A stretch of 7,829 bases of DNA. Origin: Chitinophagia bacterium. Lineage in GTDB: Bacteria; Bacteroidota; Bacteroidia; Chitinophagales; Chitinophagaceae. This document shows positions 5,717-7,829 of the stretch, in pieces. The position numbers and the translations under genes are program-made. The notes beneath the pieces were generated by a model. The model was not told the origin of the DNA. It did no database searches and was given only the letters and a program-made list of their open reading frames with translations. The stretch covers positions 1-7,829 of the forward strand of contig RGVM01000107.1 in assembly GCA_010027295.1 (NCBI GenBank). The letters are read 5' to 3'. Numbering within the stretch: position 1 is the stretch's first letter; the number at the start of each line of letters is the position of its first letter.

Positions 5717-7829
5717 ATGTTCAACGCCTCACTCCGCCTGTGCCTGCCTTTTTTGCTGTTATTCCTTTCCTCGGAGGCCGTTACCGCGGCAGACACCACT
5801 CGCCTGCATATCGACATCCGGAGGCAGAAGTTGCACGAGGACATCGACGCGCTGCAGGTCCGTCTGCTGGCGTCCGACGGTAAGGCCGATACCGAACTCG
5901 CGCTTACGGGCGACAGGGAGGTGGATCTCCTGCTGACCGACGTGTACACGCGGCGTGTGGACGTGCTGCAGGACTCCCTCGAGGCGGGCTCGTCGCTCGA
6001 CCATCGGCGCAAGGTGAAATACCTGACGGGATTAGAGCACATGCTTGCGGACTTCCTGTCGGAGACGCAGGCGGGTCGCATCCCCCCCGAGCAGGGTCCG
6101 CTGCTTTTCGGCGCCTTCGAGGCGGTAGTCAGCGCCGACTCTGCTGGGCGCTCCATCGCCACGCTGGCACCGTCGCTACCCTTGCCCGTCGGCAACATCC
6201 TCTTCCTGCTCCCCAACTCGGTTTTCTACGACACCCCCGGCTACCTGGAAGCGCGTAACTCCGTCTTCCTGAAGTTCTGCACGCTGAACCCCGAGCGCAT
6301 ACTTGACCGCATCGTGGAGTTCTCCGACCAGCCTTTTGCCGACAGCCTCATTGCCCTCAGCGCCAGGAGCTACCCCAACACCTTCTACGACCATGCGGCG
6401 GCCGTAGGCACACGTCTCGGCCAGCTGATCCATCGTCAGCGCGACCCGCTGGTAAGGGTCATCACCGAAGTGTCTTCACGCTCGGGCGGACGCCTCCTTT
6501 TCCCGTTCATCGACGAGGTCGTCAACGGCCGACTCACCCTCGACCAGATCGAGGAGGCCATGAAGGACAGCATTCGCTATTTCCGGCTGATGGTGGGCAC
6601 ACAGATAGCCTACCTCGACCGCATGCGGGGCGGTGACACCCCGATGGCGGCCCTCGAGCTTCCCCGCATGATGAAGCGAAAGGCCGATGATGTCTTTATC
6701 AACACCATCAATGCCCTGCACGACGAGCCTGACCCAGCGCGCTTCCGCATCCTGGAGCCGCTGACGCCAAGGGAACTCTACTACCTGATCGTGCTGGGCG
6801 AGGACATCATCTACACCTCGAGCTACCGCGGCGTATACAACCGCATGATGGAGCGCATGCGTACACCGGCGGGCGATACGCTGCTGCTGTCTGTGCGCTT
6901 CGACCGCTTCAAGAAGTTCGTGAAGATGGCGGCGGGCTTCAACCGGCTCGACCATTTCCTGTCCACGATGCCTGACAGCAACGCCCAGCGCCTGATGATC
7001 GCCTTCGCACGAGGTCTCGATCGGACCGGCGGCCTCGAGGAGGCTGTGGACGTGGCCGACTCGTACGGCAGCATCACGACGCCCACTGTGCGTAGGCTGA
7101 TCGACCGGGAGATCGAGTCCAGTCGAGAGCGGAGCCGCCGCAGCGCCGACCGGCGGAGCTTCGTCATTTACGACATCCTGCAGACCATCTTCCGGTCTTC
7201 CACCGACAGTACCGTCGACCTCTCGGCGCGCCTGGGAATCCCGCCCGTCTACCGTGTTGAACACCGCCAGTTGAGCGATACGGGCGGGCGTGTCGTGCAG
7301 CTCGTCTTCTTTTACGGCGACGAGGACGGGATGGAGTCCTTCACCAATTTCATGTCGCTCTTCACCTCGAAGGTTGACTGGTCGGTCATCCGCACCAAGG
7401 AGTGGGTTGAGATACGCTCACTGAAGGGTCAAAAGGTGGTCATCTACGCAAACCTGCCGCTCGACAATTCGGGCGGCGACGATCCCGACGCACAGGCACA
7501 GGCCCATCTGCTGGAGCACCTCGAGTCACAGGGTCTGGCCCCGACGGTCGTCATCCACCGCGGTCATAGCTACCACCTCAAGTACACCCTGGCTCAGTTG
7601 CCGGCCTCCGCCCGGGTCGTCATACTGGGCTCCTGCGGCGGCTACCACAACCTCGACGAGGTGCTGGAACGCTGTCCCGATGCGCATATCGTCTCCTCCA
7701 AGGAGGTGGGTACCCGCACCGTCAACGAGCCCATACTTCGCATGCTCAACGACGACCTGCGCAATGGACGCGACATCCAGTGGGTTCCGATGTGGCGCTC
7801 GCTCTCGGCACAGTTCACTAACGCCGTCG
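5717..7829 (+). CDS. Exported protein with possible caspase-like (clan CD) C-terminal domain, 3' truncated
   Basis: An open frame of at least 704 codons runs from ATG 5717 off the right edge with no stop. The ATG is the first in frame after a stop at 5651-5653. Residues 1-24 form a Sec signal peptide: a short start with R7, hydrophobic core LPFLLLFL, and a V-T-A cleavage site before A-D-T-T. No lipobox Cys is present, so a soluble periplasmic or secreted protein is expected. Residues 26 to about 520 look mostly helical and acidic/basic mixed, with no motif I recognise. From about 529 the pattern becomes alpha/beta: strand VFFYG, then VVIYANLPLD (574-583), then TVVIHRGHSYH (H614, H617, H620), then ARVVILGSCGGYHNL (C640), then HIVSSKEVGT. 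Hydrophobic strands ending in His-x-Gly-His and Ser-Cys-Gly resemble the catalytic dyad layout of clan CD cysteine peptidases. That function is inferred. Divergent from a two-component operon. Confidence 0.85.
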   Translation, partial: MFNASLRLCLPFLLLFLSSEAVTAADTTRLHIDIRRQKLHEDIDALQVRLLASDGKADTELALTGDREVDLLLTDVYTRRVDVLQDSLEAGSSLDHRRKVKYLTGLEHMLADFLSETQAGRIPPEQGPLLFGAFEAVVSADSAGRSIATLAPSLPLPVGNILFLLPNSVFYDTPGYLEARNSVFLKFCTLNPERILDRIVEFSDQPFADSLIALSARSYPNTFYDHAAAVGTRLGQLIHRQRDPLVRVITEVSSRSGGRLLFPFIDEVVNGRLTLDQIEEAMKDSIRYFRLMVGTQIAYLDRMRGGDTPMAALELPRMMKRKADDVFINTINALHDEPDPARFRILEPLTPRELYYLIVLGEDIIYTSSYRGVYNRMMERMRTPAGDTLLLSVRFDRFKKFVKMAAGFNRLDHFLSTMPDSNAQRLMIAFARGLDRTGGLEEAVDVADSYGSITTPTVRRLIDREIESSRERSRRSADRRSFVIYDILQTIFRSSTDSTVDLSARLGIPPVYRVEHRQLSDTGGRVVQLVFFYGDEDGMESFTNFMSLFTSKVDWSVIRTKEWVEIRSLKGQKVVIYANLPLDNSGGDDPDAQAQAHLLEHLESQGLAPTVVIHRGHSYHLKYTLAQLPASARVVILGSCGGYHNLDEVLERCPDAHIVSSKEVGTRTVNEPILRMLNDDLRNGRDIQWVPMWRSLSAQFTNAV

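Noticed and set aside
6476..7264. 262-codon open frame on the minus strand
   Set aside because: It lies inside the long plus-strand exported-protein gene. It is rich in His, Arg, Val and Glu as expected from the antisense of GC-rich coding DNA, and shows no domain motifs.

Overview
The window reads as a piece of a GC-rich (roughly 60% by eye) Bacteroidota genome, most likely Bacteroidales. The reasons are a TonB-dependent receptor of Bacteroidetes type, a DUF5690 membrane protein (a family I know only from this phylum), a PhoR/PhoB-like two-component pair typical of the phylum, matches to the Bacteroidetes -7 promoter box TAnnTTTG, and starts without clear Shine-Dalgarno sequences. I cannot name the species.

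Layout, left to right. (1) 1-1589 (+): C-terminal part of a TonB-dependent outer-membrane receptor, cut by the left edge inside its plug domain. (2) 1590-1653: short gap with an 8-bp direct repeat around an imperfect hairpin. (3) 1654-2921 (+): a DUF5690 MFS-like membrane protein. Its first transmembrane segment lies in a different frame (1654-1812) from the rest (1824-2921), so it is either a frameshifted gene or a sequence error. (4) 2967-3758 (+): class I SAM-dependent methyltransferase. Genes 1, 3 and 4 are co-directional with small gaps and may be one transcription unit. (5) 3766-4887 (-): sensor histidine kinase with two membrane helices and almost no periplasmic loop, converging on the methyltransferase with 7 bp between stop codons. 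(6) 4898-5578 (-): OmpR/PhoB-type response regulator, 10 bp upstream of the kinase and in one operon with it. (7) 5579-5716: divergent regulatory region with a TAnnTTTG box facing each way, an AT island in GC-rich DNA and inverted repeats. (8) 5717 to the right edge (+): at least 704 codons of an exported protein with no stop in the window.

The most interesting element is the last gene. It has a Sec signal peptide, a long mostly helical middle, and a C-terminal alpha/beta domain in which one hydrophobic strand ends in His-Arg-Gly-His and the next in Gly-Ser-Cys-Gly. That spacing and layout resemble the His/Cys dyad of clan CD cysteine peptidases (caspase, gingipain and CHAT folds). I infer a possible caspase-like exported enzyme. 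I do not recognise a named family, so this is a hypothesis. Its divergent position next to the two-component pair makes it a candidate target of that regulator.
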